From: Nageia nagi | Lineage: Eukaryota; Pinophyta | Direction of reading: 5' to 3' | Assembly (NCBI GenBank): GCA_050084985.1 | Contig: JBITNC010000001.1 | Span: 209,002,001-209,066,000 of the forward strand | DNA: 64,000 nucleotides | Shown here: one piece after another, positions 33,880-43,924 of the stretch | How the letters are laid out: every line of letters starts with the position of its first letter | Position numbering within the stretch: the first letter of the stretch is position 1 | The notes under the pieces: model-generated | What the model was told of the DNA's origin: nothing | Databases searched by the model: none | The model's input: only the letters and a program-made list of their open reading frames with translations | Program-made: the position numbers and the translations under genes

Positions 33880-36250
33880 TAGACCCCCCTCCCCCTACAC
33901 TAGAGTTATTAGCCCTGCTAGATGTGCCACCCTCACACCGTGCCTTGTACTTCTCTACATGTACCTTCTCCTTGCCAATCTATCTCTCAGCCTGGCGAAG
34001 CTACTCATAGAGGGTCTTGATCTCCTTGTTGGCTACTTGTAGGTCCTGATAGATATCAGTATAATCCCCTCCTCTGAACTGTAGATGACTTTGTAGCTCT
34101 CTAATCTCCTCATCCTTCTAATCGATTTGACCATGCAGCTTAGCCATCTCAACCTTAGGATCTGTGACATAGCATAAACATATCATGTTAGTCCCTTGCA
34201 TATCATGAAAGGTAGAAAGTCAAAGTAAAGTAAAAAGAGAAAATAGGTTACCATCATTATCTTCATCATAGTCTTCCTCCTCCCAATCTGTATCCATATC
34301 ATACTCAGGTTCATACTCATCCTAGTCTGGATCAATCTCCTCATTGTCATCATGACCTACATCTAGAGATGTGTCACAAGCATATGTAGAGCTACTCTCT
34401 CCTCCCCACCCTCCCATCGTAAAGGGAATGTCCCATCTAGTCTCTATGTCTCTTGTGTCTTCATCCTCCCATGCATCATCACCCAGGTCAGCATCATGAA
34501 TGCCTATGTGGTGAGGATGATGCATCCTCCACCAGTTTAGGTAGTCCTCTATGTGATTAGGACCATCTATGTCATCATCGACCCCATCGTCGAAGTCCTC
34601 GCTAGGGAAATCCCAAGCTGAATCCCAATCAGGTACTAGCTCATAGTCCTCTGGGAGATGCCTGTTATGGTAGTAGCAAACCATTATCCTGCAATCATCT
34701 AGTATGTCCTACTGGAGGCTAAATTAATGGAGTACCTACTCTAGCCTATATGGCTCCACTAGTGCCCTACGTGCCTGTAGGTATGTAGGGTGTCTCACCC
34801 ATGCCATCTCCTATATATCCTCCTCCCACTCTGATACACCTCCCCGATAGGGACACCAAAATATCTGTGCCTCCTGTAGTAGGTCAAACCATACCCGCCA
34901 TCCCTCTAGGTCCACATTAGGAAAATTGGGTCCCTCTATCGTCGCCCACCATTGCCAGGTGGGTACATCATCTGGTTGATCTAGGGGCAACATCATCAGT
35001 CTAGAGATGATGATGTGATCATATACCCACACCTACAGAATCATAGAATGAGCCACCTGTCTCTCCCCTCTCTCCACCTCTACAAAGTCATGGAGGTCAT
35101 GATAGAGTTGCACTAGTATTGTAGGGTACCATGCATATCACTGCCTATGTGTCACCATATCCTGAATGATAGGAACCATGCCCACAGGAAAGGTCTCACT
35201 ACTCTTGTCTAGATAGATAATAGCATCCAAAAGGTAGGCAATGAGGAGTCTCATCCGTAGGTCACCCCATACTGGAGGATACTCTGACACATGTCTCACT
35301 AGGGACACACCCCTCTTCCTATGATTTACTTTGTCTGACCCTGTCAGCCATGTAGCCCATACCTCTGCCTATTCCAGGCTTGGAATAGGAATCATGTTCA
35401 CTAGTCTTCCCCTGATAGGAAGTCTAGTGATCCTGTAGATATCCTCTAGTGTCACTATAATCTCACCAGTTGGAAGGTGAAAGGTGTTGGAGTTTGGATC
35501 CCACCTCTCCATCAAAGCTATCAACATGTTGCAGTCATGAAACACATAGTCAACAAATCTAAGGTAGCTAAATGAAATGTCCTCTAGAATGCTCTAGGCT
35601 GCATCAGTTTGTGGCCACTATTGGGCAATGGTGAAGGTGGCACTCTTGTCGGATGGTTGCATAAGGTATGCATAGTCCTGCAAGAAGATAATGATAAAAG
35701 GCAAGTCAGTATCAAGATATAAAACATAGATAGCAAAAATAGTATTGGTAAAGAGGACCACCCATGGTCTAGAACAGGTGAAAAGGACTACCCACGGCCC
35801 AAACTAGAGAAGAAAGGACCGCCAGTGGTCCTATTTTCATGCATGAAGGTCAATGAAATTTGGGGTGCAAGTTTGTACGGATGAGCATAGTGCAGCCATG
35901 ATACTAGAAATTTGAAAAAATAGAGTGAAAAGGGGAAAATGAAAGGCTAGTGCATTCAATAGGAAAACCCTAGGGGCAATTCAAAAAACCAATGTATAGG
36001 TAGCTAAAATCTGAAAACAAGCAAAAGCATAGCAAGGAAGAGGTAGGAGATGCAATGTACTTGATGACCAGTAGGAGAATCAACCACCAAGGTAGCTCTA
36101 TGTCCATCTCAGCATGTGATCGGTAAGGCCATAGCATGTAGCAGTAATATAGGAAGAATCACCTAGTGATAATGACAAAATCACTAGCTAAACCTCTCTG
36201 AATCAGTCTCTCAAGCTCTAGGATACTCTCAGCTATGAAAATGATAGGGT
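33880..36250 (-). pseudogene. Plant mobile domain (PMD) protein gene, antisense within the retrotransposon
   Basis: On the minus strand an acceptor (TTCTTGCAG) opens a main exon at 35677 that stays in one frame to 34252, about 475 codons with 9 stops and no frameshift. The PMD hallmark is at about 35500-35420: ERWDPNSNTFHLPTGE then VTLEDIYRITRLPIRG. Further landmarks are MRLLIAYLLDAIIY and VYDHIIISRL. An Asp/Glu-rich segment follows (34620-34330). A GTAACC...TCACAG intron (34251-34162) leads to a last exon with a coiled coil (MAKLHGQI..., YQDLQVANKEIKTLYE). An upstream exon with ATG near 36140 is likely, as a TATA box lies at 36273-36285. Stops are 7 TAG, 1 TGA, 1 TAA. PMD proteins (MAIN/MAIL1 relatives) act in plant silencing and development; the role here is unknown. 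Confidence 0.85.
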
Positions 36251-36272
36251 GATCAAATGAGGAAGGGTGGGG

Positions 36273-36285
36273 CCCCTTTTATAGA
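36273..36285 (-). promoter_or_regulatory. TATA box of the antisense PMD gene
   Basis: The minus strand reads TCTATAAAAGGGG, a near-ideal plant TATA box, about 140 bases upstream of the first plausible ATG. Its presence argues that the PMD unit has its own promoter rather than relying on the LTR. Confidence 0.65.
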
Positions 36286-36607
36286 AAAGTTAGGGCACAT
36301 ATTTCAAGATGAATTTCGATTTGAGCATTTGGTATACATGGATGAGCAAACAGGTATCAATTTGGAATCCAGGGGTGATTCGTAGGGACCTGATCTTCAC
36401 AATTTTTGATGAATCTTCAAGGAAAGGACCACCTACGGTCTTAGGTTAAGACCGTTGGCTTTCCAAGTCTATGAAGAAAGGACCACCCACATTCCTTTAT
36501 CTAGAAAATCAGCTTATCTAAGTATCATGGGTGCATCATAGGTGTTTGATGAATATTATATCTAGGAGAATATTGCTTTGAGTTTCGTGTTTGTAGACTT
36601 GAATTAT
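36286..36607. other. Upstream region of the PMD gene
   Basis: No coding. Carries CG-rich motifs at about 36424-36437, 36448-36458 and 36478-36490 ('ggaccacctacggtc' and variants) of the same type as in the LTR and PMD intron. Confidence 0.5.
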
Positions 36608-37020
36608 CAGCTTGTCATGTCTATGGGTGGAGTTTCAACTCCCATTATCAGTTTAGCATGCCTATGAGTGGAGTTACAACTCTCGATATCAGCTTATCAT
36701 GCCTATGAGTGGAGTCCTAGCTCCCATGATTAGCTTATCATGCTTCTAAGTGGAGTTCCAGCTCCCATTGTCAGCTTATCATGTGCCTATGATTGGAGTC
36801 CCAGCTCCCATAATTAGCTTATCATGCCTATGAGTGGAGTCCTAGCTCCCGTAATTAGCTTATCATGCTTATGAGTGGAGTTTCAACTCTCGATATCAGC
36901 TTATCATGCTTATGAGTGGAGTTCCAGCTCCCATTATCAGCTTATCATGTCTATGAGTGGAGTCCAGCTCCCATTATCAGTTTATCATGCCTCTTAGTGA
37001 AGTGTCAGCTTCATCAGTTT
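36608..37020. repeat. 41-bp tandem repeat, 10 copies
   Basis: Unit 'agcttatcatgcctatgagtggagt' followed by 'ccagctcccattatc', with mostly transition differences between units and one or two length variants. It lies between the PMD promoter and the 97-bp array. Confidence 0.92.
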
Positions 37021-37592
37021 ATCACTTGTTTTACGGAGTTCGGTTCTTATGCAACTGCAATACACCTCTTAGTGTAAAGGCTCAGTTGTGTGGAACTTAG
37101 ATCTCACATATCAACTTATCACTTATTTTGCGAAGTTCTATTCTTATGCAACTGTAGTACACCTCTTGGTACGAAGGCTCAGTTGTGGGGAACTTAGCTT
37201 TCACATATCAACTTATCACTTATTTTGTGGAGTTCAGTTCTTATGCAACTACAGTACACCTCTTGGTGTGAAGGCTCAGTTGTGGGGAACTTAGCTCTCA
37301 CATATCAGCTTATCACTTATTTTGTGGAGTTCAGTTCTTATGCAACTGCAGTACACCTCTTGGTGCGAAGGCTCAGTTGTGTATAACTTAGCTCTCACAT
37401 ATCAGCTTATCACTTGTTTTGCGGAGTTCAATTCTTATGCAATTGCAGTACACCTCTTGGTGCGAAGGCTCAGTTGTATGGAACTTAGCTCTCACATATC
37501 AGCTTATCATTATTTTGTAAAGTTTAGTTCTTATGCAACTGCAGTACACCTCTTGGTGAGAAGGCTCAGTTGTGTGGAACTTAGCTCTCACC
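37021..37592. repeat. 97-bp tandem repeat, 6 copies
   Basis: Each unit runs 'atcacttattttgtggagtt', 'cagttcttatgcaactgcag', 'tacacctcttggtgcgaagg', 'ctcagttgtgtggaactta', then 'gctctcacatatcagctt'. Its start (agcttatcac...gtggagttcag) matches the 41-bp unit, so the longer unit appears to have grown from the shorter. The overlapping plus-strand frames at 37088-37648 arise from the array and are not genes. Confidence 0.92.
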
Positions 37593-37860
37593 TGTGTGTG
37601 GTTATGGATATCATGTGTTGTCATGTGCTATCATGTCTTATCTTGTGAGTTGGTCATGTGTGTTATCATGTCTTGTGAGTTGGTCATGTATGTTATCATG
37701 TCTTGTCTTGTGAATTGGTCATGTGTGTTGTCATGTGTTGTCATATTTTGTCTTATGATGTGGTCTTGTCAAGTTGTCATCCGGTCGACATGTGTGGTCA
37801 AGTCGTCTGTCCTATCATTGTCATGTGTGTTGTCAAGTTTGTTGTCATGGGTCATCAGTA
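37593..37860. repeat. Degenerate 'gtcatgtgttgt' simple repeat
   Basis: A run of imperfect 10-12-bp units (tcatgtgttg, tcatgtcttg, gagttggtcatg) with no coding evidence; the open frames here are by-products of low complexity. Confidence 0.8.
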
Positions 37861-38126
37861 TTGTGGCAAGATTATGAGCTTATCAGATGATCAGACATAT
37901 CAGGCTATCACCTTCTACAACAAAATGCAAGGGGAAAGCATGCCCAAGGTAATATCAAAACAGAGTTTTCTCAACCTATATCTAGTACTAATAAGCTTTA
38001 TCATGATGTTGTTTAAGTTTAGAATGGTTAATGTTTATCATTGCTTATCAAAATTGTTTGCTATGATATTGTGTTTTTACTTTGAATGTAAAATCTCAAG
38101 TCACCTCATGTTTCTTTCGATTTCAC
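37861..38126 (+). other. 3' end of the internal region
   Basis: No recognised feature before the polypurine tract. Confidence 0.4.
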
Positions 38127-38143
38127 ATCCAAAGTGGGGCATC
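38127..38143 (+). other. Polypurine tract
   Basis: CATCCAAAGTGGGGCATC, directly before the TG of the 3' LTR; the purine core is AAAGTGGGG. Confidence 0.7.
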
Positions 38144-39018
38144 TGTTAACACATAAAAATGAATTTATGTTTTTAAATCAATAAATTAATGAAATATGCT
38201 TGGCCTAACTATATGTCTTGAATGGATTAAAGTGATAATATCAATGTTTGGCTTGAATATGAATATTGCATGGGTTATCTTGAATATTGCATGGGTTATC
38301 TTGAATATTGCATGGATTATCTTGAGTATTGCATGAATTATCTTGTTTATTGATGTGTTTATCTTAAATCTTGTGAATTAACCTTATTTATGTGGATGCA
38401 CACCGACCCATGGGTGGTATTATCTATTATATATATAAATAAGGGATCTAATAGTAAGTCCACAATAACAAGGATACACATGATCCCATGTATGGTCTTG
38501 TAAGTGGCTACCCCTTAAGGTATCTCTTGGTACTGCCTACAAGGCTATGGTTTGTGTACTTCCTTACGCGAGCTATCTTGACATCTATGATCAATTCTGA
38601 TATCATACTGCTATCTGAGACATCTACATTGAAGTTCTAGACTTAATCGAGAGGTCAAAACTATCAAATGAAGACCGTCAGTGCTACTTTGTGAATGGAA
38701 GAACACTGCTGGCACTCTTATATCATTGAAATAGACTACCTACGGTCCTCTTTTTGCATCCTTGCAGGTCACGACATTGTTGGAAAGGTAGCTCATCATC
38801 ATTGCATTGCCAATATCTACATCTTTCGTTGTCAGGTACATTTTGTGAGGTAAGTACACAAATTACAGTCTTGGTTGGTACAATTACACTTCTGAATTAG
38901 TTATGTTGTTTATTGTTATCTAGAATAAATTGCTATCTGTAGCTAGAATATAGATAATATTGAGTTTGTAGATATTTGCCTATTTACTTATTTGCACGCT
39001 CAATTTTATTTGTAAACA
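38144..39018 (+). repeat. 3' LTR, 875 bp
   Basis: The same length as the 5' LTR. By my reading about 51 substitutions and no indels; all but about two are transitions. The ends are almost identical while 31770-31990 versus 38623-38843 hold most changes. Confidence 0.95.
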
Positions 39019-39023
39019 GATGG
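39019..39023 (+). other. Target-site duplication, right copy
   Basis: GATGG, identical to 31286-31290. Confidence 0.9.
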
Positions 39024-39240
39024 TGACTAAGAGGCTAAATGTAATGGAGGCTAATTTACACATGGAAGAATTACTTTTTACTAAAGGTATAGAATACATA
39101 ATGGACTAATACCTTAGGAAAATCTTTATCATGCCATGTAATGAAGAATATTTCAATAAAACTTTCTTTTTGCCTACCTTGAGTATGATAATATGTTGCA
39201 TCTTAAGTTAAATGTTTTATTATAGTATGGTAGAAATGAA
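39024..39240 (+). pseudogene. Helical ORF of element A, continuation after the insertion
   Basis: The reading frame cut at 31290 resumes here (TKRLNVMEANLHMEELLF...), then meets stops. It confirms that the 7.7-kb element entered a pre-existing ORF. Confidence 0.55.
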
Positions 39241-40804
39241 AACAACACAAAAGAGAAAGAAATGTCAAAGGAAGATAAAGAAAGACAATTTTTATGAGAA
39301 TATGGAAATAAAAGATGATACTACACTACAAACCTATTTTGAATCATAAAAAAGGAAAGGAAATAATAAATCATAAGAATAAGCGATTCAAATTAAAAGA
39401 ATAATAATAAAATCATCAAGCCAAGTGCAAAGAGGGATTTTTACCTTTTTATGGTTGGAATATCCCTAACCTTATACTTGAAATTATTGAGTACATTTGA
39501 GAAATAATTCAAAAAATATCACTATCTAAGGAGGAGCCTGAAAAGATGATTAATGAAGAAGAAAACCTCATTAGTAAGTGAGAATAAAAGGAATGAAAGG
39601 AATTCATTTATGTACTAAATAAAATTAAATCCTTCCTTAGTGTATTGCTCATTCTTAAATGCACTAGTTCTATGTTATCAAAATCTTATGAGAAATAGAA
39701 GTTTATTCTTTTCACTTATTAAATGCATGAAAAAGTCCTATTAATAAGCAAACTTAGATAGCTTACAAGAATTAGGAATTTGTTATTAAATTCCATTGGA
39801 AAAACTTGATGGATAGTTACCTTAGTTGAATAATTTTGAATTAACATAGTAAAATCTATTAATTGATAACTCAAAATTGAGGGATTTCAAAGCCTAATCC
39901 AAGGTACTATATGTAGGAGGATCAAGAATATAGGTTATCATGTTCAAAGAAATAGCTCAAAAATGGTAGAATGATTAGAATAGATGGGAAAGAGTCTAAT
40001 TTCACTATATCCTAGAAACTATTAAGGAATAGGTAGTCTCCTATGGAAGACTTTGCTATCAAAGCATCCATGAGACAACAAGAAGTCTCAAACTCTTCCC
40101 TAATGAAATTGAGGAAGGACCCATGTAAGTTACAAGTCTCACTAGTAATGGATTATAAGGAATGTGTAGGATAACTCTCCAAGTTAGATTAGGATAGTAA
40201 AATATATGAATGAATAAGTGTAAATACTCATCAATTTTAATCTAAGTGAGCATGCAACAACAAAAAAATTTCAAATGATGTATAGTGATGATAGCTAAAT
40301 CTTGATAAAGAAGGAATTTCATTGCCTCTAAGGAATGTTGTGACAATAAAGTATGTACCTCAAAAAGGATAATACTTTCCTATATCTCATTTGAAATGGT
40401 GGTAATATGTGCTAAAAGATGATTTATCATGGGAATCACCATGATTCACTAGCACAATACATCAATAGAAACAAATCTCTACCTATAAATCTAAAACCTA
40501 TCAAGAAAAGGATAATTAATAATTACATGTAGTGTACAAAAATATTCATATGAGTGGAAGAAGAGGAGAATTCCATTAAAATATCCATAAAGAAGTTATG
40601 GATAGAGGGTATTCATACCCTCAAAAGAACATATTAAAAGATACTAAAGATATTATTGAGGGATATTATGGTTGATAAAGGCATAATATGGTATTTCAAT
40701 TTAAACTTTGCATGTATGATCCCACATCCTATCCAACTAGTTAAAAACTTCTTAAAATTACGTCACTAATATAAACATAGGGTCAAATAACTAATAATGA
40801 ATAA
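39241..40804 (+). other. Decayed internal region of element A
   Basis: Stop-rich plus-strand frames with patches of charged sequence (for example GWNIPNLILEIIEY near 39457-39500). No RT, protease or integrase motif recognised. Confidence 0.4.
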
Positions 40805-41780
40805 TGGAAAAGGTGCAAGCCATCATGGAGAATGAATATTTACAACAATATTTAAATAATGTAGAAGAACAAATAAGGTATATTTAAAAGGAAAGAGAAG
40901 AATGTGAAACAATTTGGAATTCCATTTCTACAAAATGAAATAAGTTGATGATTGATCTCATTGACTAGGAGTGGAAGCTTATGCAATAAATTCAAAGTGT
41001 GTAGGAATAGGAATTCACACACCTTAGTTCCTCCTTATAGGAGATAGAAAAATGGAGAATGTTAGCTTGAAGGTATGAAAATGTTTTACTTTCACATGGT
41101 ATTAGGGTCTCTCTAGACTTATCAAAATCACCCAATGATAAGGGTGATAGGGAATATAAACCCCAAATGGAGAGCTAAATGGGGGAAATTCATCTTTTTC
41201 CTAAACTATTGATTGATTTAAATAAATGATTAGCCTATTTATGAATGTTTGTATTTGTACTCTCAAAAATATGATGTGTGAACATAGATAAATATTTTAA
41301 AAATCAGTGGTTACTTGCTTTCTAGTTTGAGCTATAAATTTTAGTAGGAAAAATGGTAATAAACTAATAGAGAACCCAATAGTACTTCATATGAGTAGAA
41401 GCTTCATAAGAATTTGTCATTAAGAAATTTTAGTAAAGAAAATATCATTTGACATTGAAAATGCTTTTATATGAAAATAATTTATCATCGAAGGGGAGTG
41501 GAGAGAATCTCTTCAAATTTAAAGAGATACTCTAAATCAAGAAAAGATTATATTAATGATTGGAAAAAATTAGTTGGCAATAGAAAATGAGAGATATATT
41601 ATTTGACAATAGGAACTTTAGGAGCAAATTCAATCAATTAAAGAGAAAGCATTGATAAGTATTAGTACTTCTCTCTAGGAGATCAAGTTTTGGAAGGATA
41701 AAAATTGAGAATATGAAAAACTCCTAGCTCAGTTTGGGATAAATTTACCCCAAAAATGTGATAACAAACCCTAATGAAGT
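40805..41780 (+). pseudogene. Duplicated coiled-coil module in element A
   Basis: Two related plus-strand segments, about 40805-41177 and 41500-41777. Both have Gln/Glu-rich helical sequence followed by a shared signature: SLQEIEKWRMLA.RYENVLL (about 41020-41090) and SLQEIKFWKDKN.EYEKLLA (about 41672-41735), then SHGI / QFGI. Stops mostly fall where Gln or Arg would fit. I do not recognise the family; the layout resembles coiled-coil tails of transposon accessory proteins, such as the last PMD exon nearby. Confidence 0.5.
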
Positions 41781-42878
41781 AAGTTCAAGTAATATCAAAC
41801 TTTTAATGCTAAGTAAGAATAGTGATGTATTCCTTGATGATGAATACTTTGCTAATACTTTAAAACAATAATAAAGATGTGATTAGCATTCATTATTACT
41901 ATTCTTTTGTAAGGATAACCATTTGTAGAATTGTTACTAATGATCTTCTTTGATTTGAATTTAAGTGCTAAGAAAAAAGGATATAGATCAATATTTTTAA
42001 GGGTCATTGATCCATTTTAATGCCTATTAACTCAAAAAGTGAATAACTTAATGATAATATTATGTAAATATCACATGAATAAGGGTGAGATAATATTTGT
42101 ATTTCAAAATATTGGGTGACCATATATTATAACTAATGAATTAGTTATAATTTTTATGACTTGTTCATATATAATTTATGAATAGAGTTGATGAAAATTG
42201 AAGATTATATGATGAAATTTTAAAATAATATACCATTATGAGGGAGTTCTTACTTATTAAAGACATTTGGATTCTCAAGATATGGGTATAGGATCTCAGA
42301 CCATTAGGGATACTAACTAATAGATATTGGTAGGTTATCTTACCTTAAGAAAAAGGGATAGTAATTGAGAAATTTGTACGATATTAGATGAGGATATAAT
42401 TTACAATCATTTTTTTTATCATGGGTTAATGATTGGAAATGATGGTTATTCTAAGAGCAATGTTCTTTATCCATAATTTAATGGAAGATATATCATATGT
42501 GTATGACCTTATTTTGGATTAGCACCATCTTGGGTGATATGGACCCCAAGATGAAAACAAAACCTAGTGTTGTAATCAAATGGGATATGATAGTTGATTG
42601 TTTAACAAATATAATTGGTGGGATCACATTGATACATCCAACCTAATCCATGGAGGATTATGGAAATGAACATCAAAAATGAAGGGGTTGATCAATTCTA
42701 GTAGTAGATCTACTTAATCCACTTGAGGTCTAACTGACCATTGACATAGACTCAAGTTGGATCATCTTAATATGCCTGAAAATGTCAAATCTAGTGTAAG
42801 AATTTGAGACACAATGATGAGTGCTCTCAATAAAATGATAAATGAAAAAGAAATAAACACATAGGACTATGTTATTCC
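41781..42878 (+). other. 3' internal region of element A
   Basis: No coding recognised. Confidence 0.4.
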
Positions 42879-42890
42879 TAAGGGGGAGTA
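42879..42890 (+). other. Polypurine tract of element A
   Basis: TAAGGGGGAGTA directly before TGTAACAACC. Element B ends with the parallel tract AAGGGGGGTAGTA on the minus strand. Confidence 0.8.
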
Positions 42891-43290
42891 TGTAACAACC
42901 CTATTACACACTCAAACTTGAATGAATCCTTAAAAAATCATTATGGTTTGAAGGTAATTAAAAGGATTTTAATTTAAATAAAATCATGGAATGAATAATG
43001 ATATTTTGATATATACCATATTTGTGAAAAATTGATGCTAGCTTCAAGATTTTATGTGATAAGTAACAAGTCAATCCAATGAAAGAAACATGATAAAGAT
43101 CCTAGGAAACTAAGATGAGTGGTTATGGGAATAGAGTGGTAAGAGTAAGGAAATGATTGGCATTGAATTGCTAATAGACTCATACGAACCCCTCATAAAT
43201 CATATAGATGCATATTAAAAATAAATTTTTGGTAATACCTTTATGTGCAGGTGTGTATGTGCACTAATAAATCCAAAGGTATGTAGGGAT
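42891..43290 (+). repeat. 3' LTR of element A (truncated)
   Basis: Opens TGTAACAACCC. About 400 bp align, inverted, with 43905 to about 43520 ('agattttatg', 'ggttatgggaata', 'ggtaagagt.aggaaatgattggcattga', 'atcatatagatgcata'). The end is lost at the junction with the opposing LTR; the boundary is approximate. Confidence 0.7.
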
Positions 43291-43299
43291 CCCATTTCT

Positions 43300-43905
43300 A
43301 TTATTTTCATAAAATCTTAAAATATGCCTTGTAACCTCCACTATATGAAAAATAATCCTTCTAACCATAAATTTTGATTTCACCCAATTTTACTAAAATC
43401 CTTATGTGAAAAATTTAAATCCAAATGAATGGAATATACCTTGCCCCATTCAAAAATAGTCAATAATTTTAGAAAATAAACATCAAATTTCTACACTCTT
43501 TTTAACCTATGATGATCCTTTTATATTGCAAAATAAATTTATTTGTGAATCCACACACATACAACATAAAAATTAAATATTATCTACAATTATTATGGTA
43601 TGCATCTATATGATCTACAAAGGTCATATTGTCTTATCATCAAATCAATGCCAATCATTTCCTCACTCTTACCAATATATTCCCATAACCAACTCACCCT
43701 TGGTCCCTTGCTTTTCTAACCTAACTTCCCATATTTAGTCAACTTGTAACTTGTGTCATAAAATCTTGAATCCAACATCAAATTGATATAAATAATGCAT
43801 ATATCCACTTAAAATTACTCATCATATAATTATAAATAATCTTAATCACATTCAAATTATCAATAGTATTCGAGTCTTAATAAGTAAATTTGGTAGGTTG
43901 TTACA
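43300..43905 (-). repeat. 3' LTR of element B (5' portion)
   Basis: Opens TGTAACAACC at 43905 on the minus strand; faces the LTR of element A head-on, forming an inverted repeat of about 400-bp arms. Where one LTR ends and the other begins (43290-43520) cannot be fixed. Confidence 0.7.
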
Positions 43906-43924
43906 TACTACCCCCCTTAAAAGG
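43906..43924 (-). other. Polypurine tract of element B
   Basis: The minus strand reads CCTTTTAAGGGGGGTAGTA, immediately before the LTR. Confidence 0.8.

Larger units (their letters stand above)
31291..39018 (+). mobile_element. Complete gag-only LTR retrotransposon carrying an antisense PMD gene
   Basis: Two LTRs of exactly 875 bp (31291-32165, 38144-39018) are flanked by a perfect 5-bp duplication GATGG. A PBS follows the 5' LTR and a purine tract precedes the 3' LTR. Between them: gag (32430-33473, plus), a PMD gene on the opposite strand (36285 to about 33880), and tandem arrays (36608-37860). There is no protease, RT or integrase. Joining the flanks at one GATGG restores the reading frame of element A, showing a clean insertion. 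The PBS core TGGTGAACC is shared with the Ty3 element at 16374, a possible type of autonomous donor. Confidence 0.93.
30709..43290 (+). mobile_element. Non-autonomous LTR element A, interrupted by a second element
   Basis: PBS at 30709, polypurine tract at 42879-42890 and 3' LTR from 42891 are all plus-strand. The interior (30830-31290 joined to 39019-42878) carries helical, charged ORF remnants but no protease, RT or integrase that I can recognise. Its LTR start (TGTAACAACC), the preceding 'aggactatgtt...' tail and initiator-Met-type PBS match element B, so A looks like a non-autonomous partner of the B family. The 7.7-kb element at 31291-39018 is inserted in it. Confidence 0.65.

Noticed and set aside
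34322-35032. PMD fragments as an ordinary host gene
   Set aside because: The unit lies wholly between matching LTRs with a target duplication, so it is retrotransposon cargo, and it carries nine in-frame stops.
37021-37592. Regularly spaced repeats suggesting a CRISPR-like array
   Set aside because: The 97-bp units are contiguous and similar throughout; there are no unique spacers, and the context is a plant retrotransposon.
37088-38149. Several plus-strand open frames of 68-148 codons
   Set aside because: They are produced by tandem and simple repeats (97-bp array, 'gtcatgtgttg' run) and show no domain.
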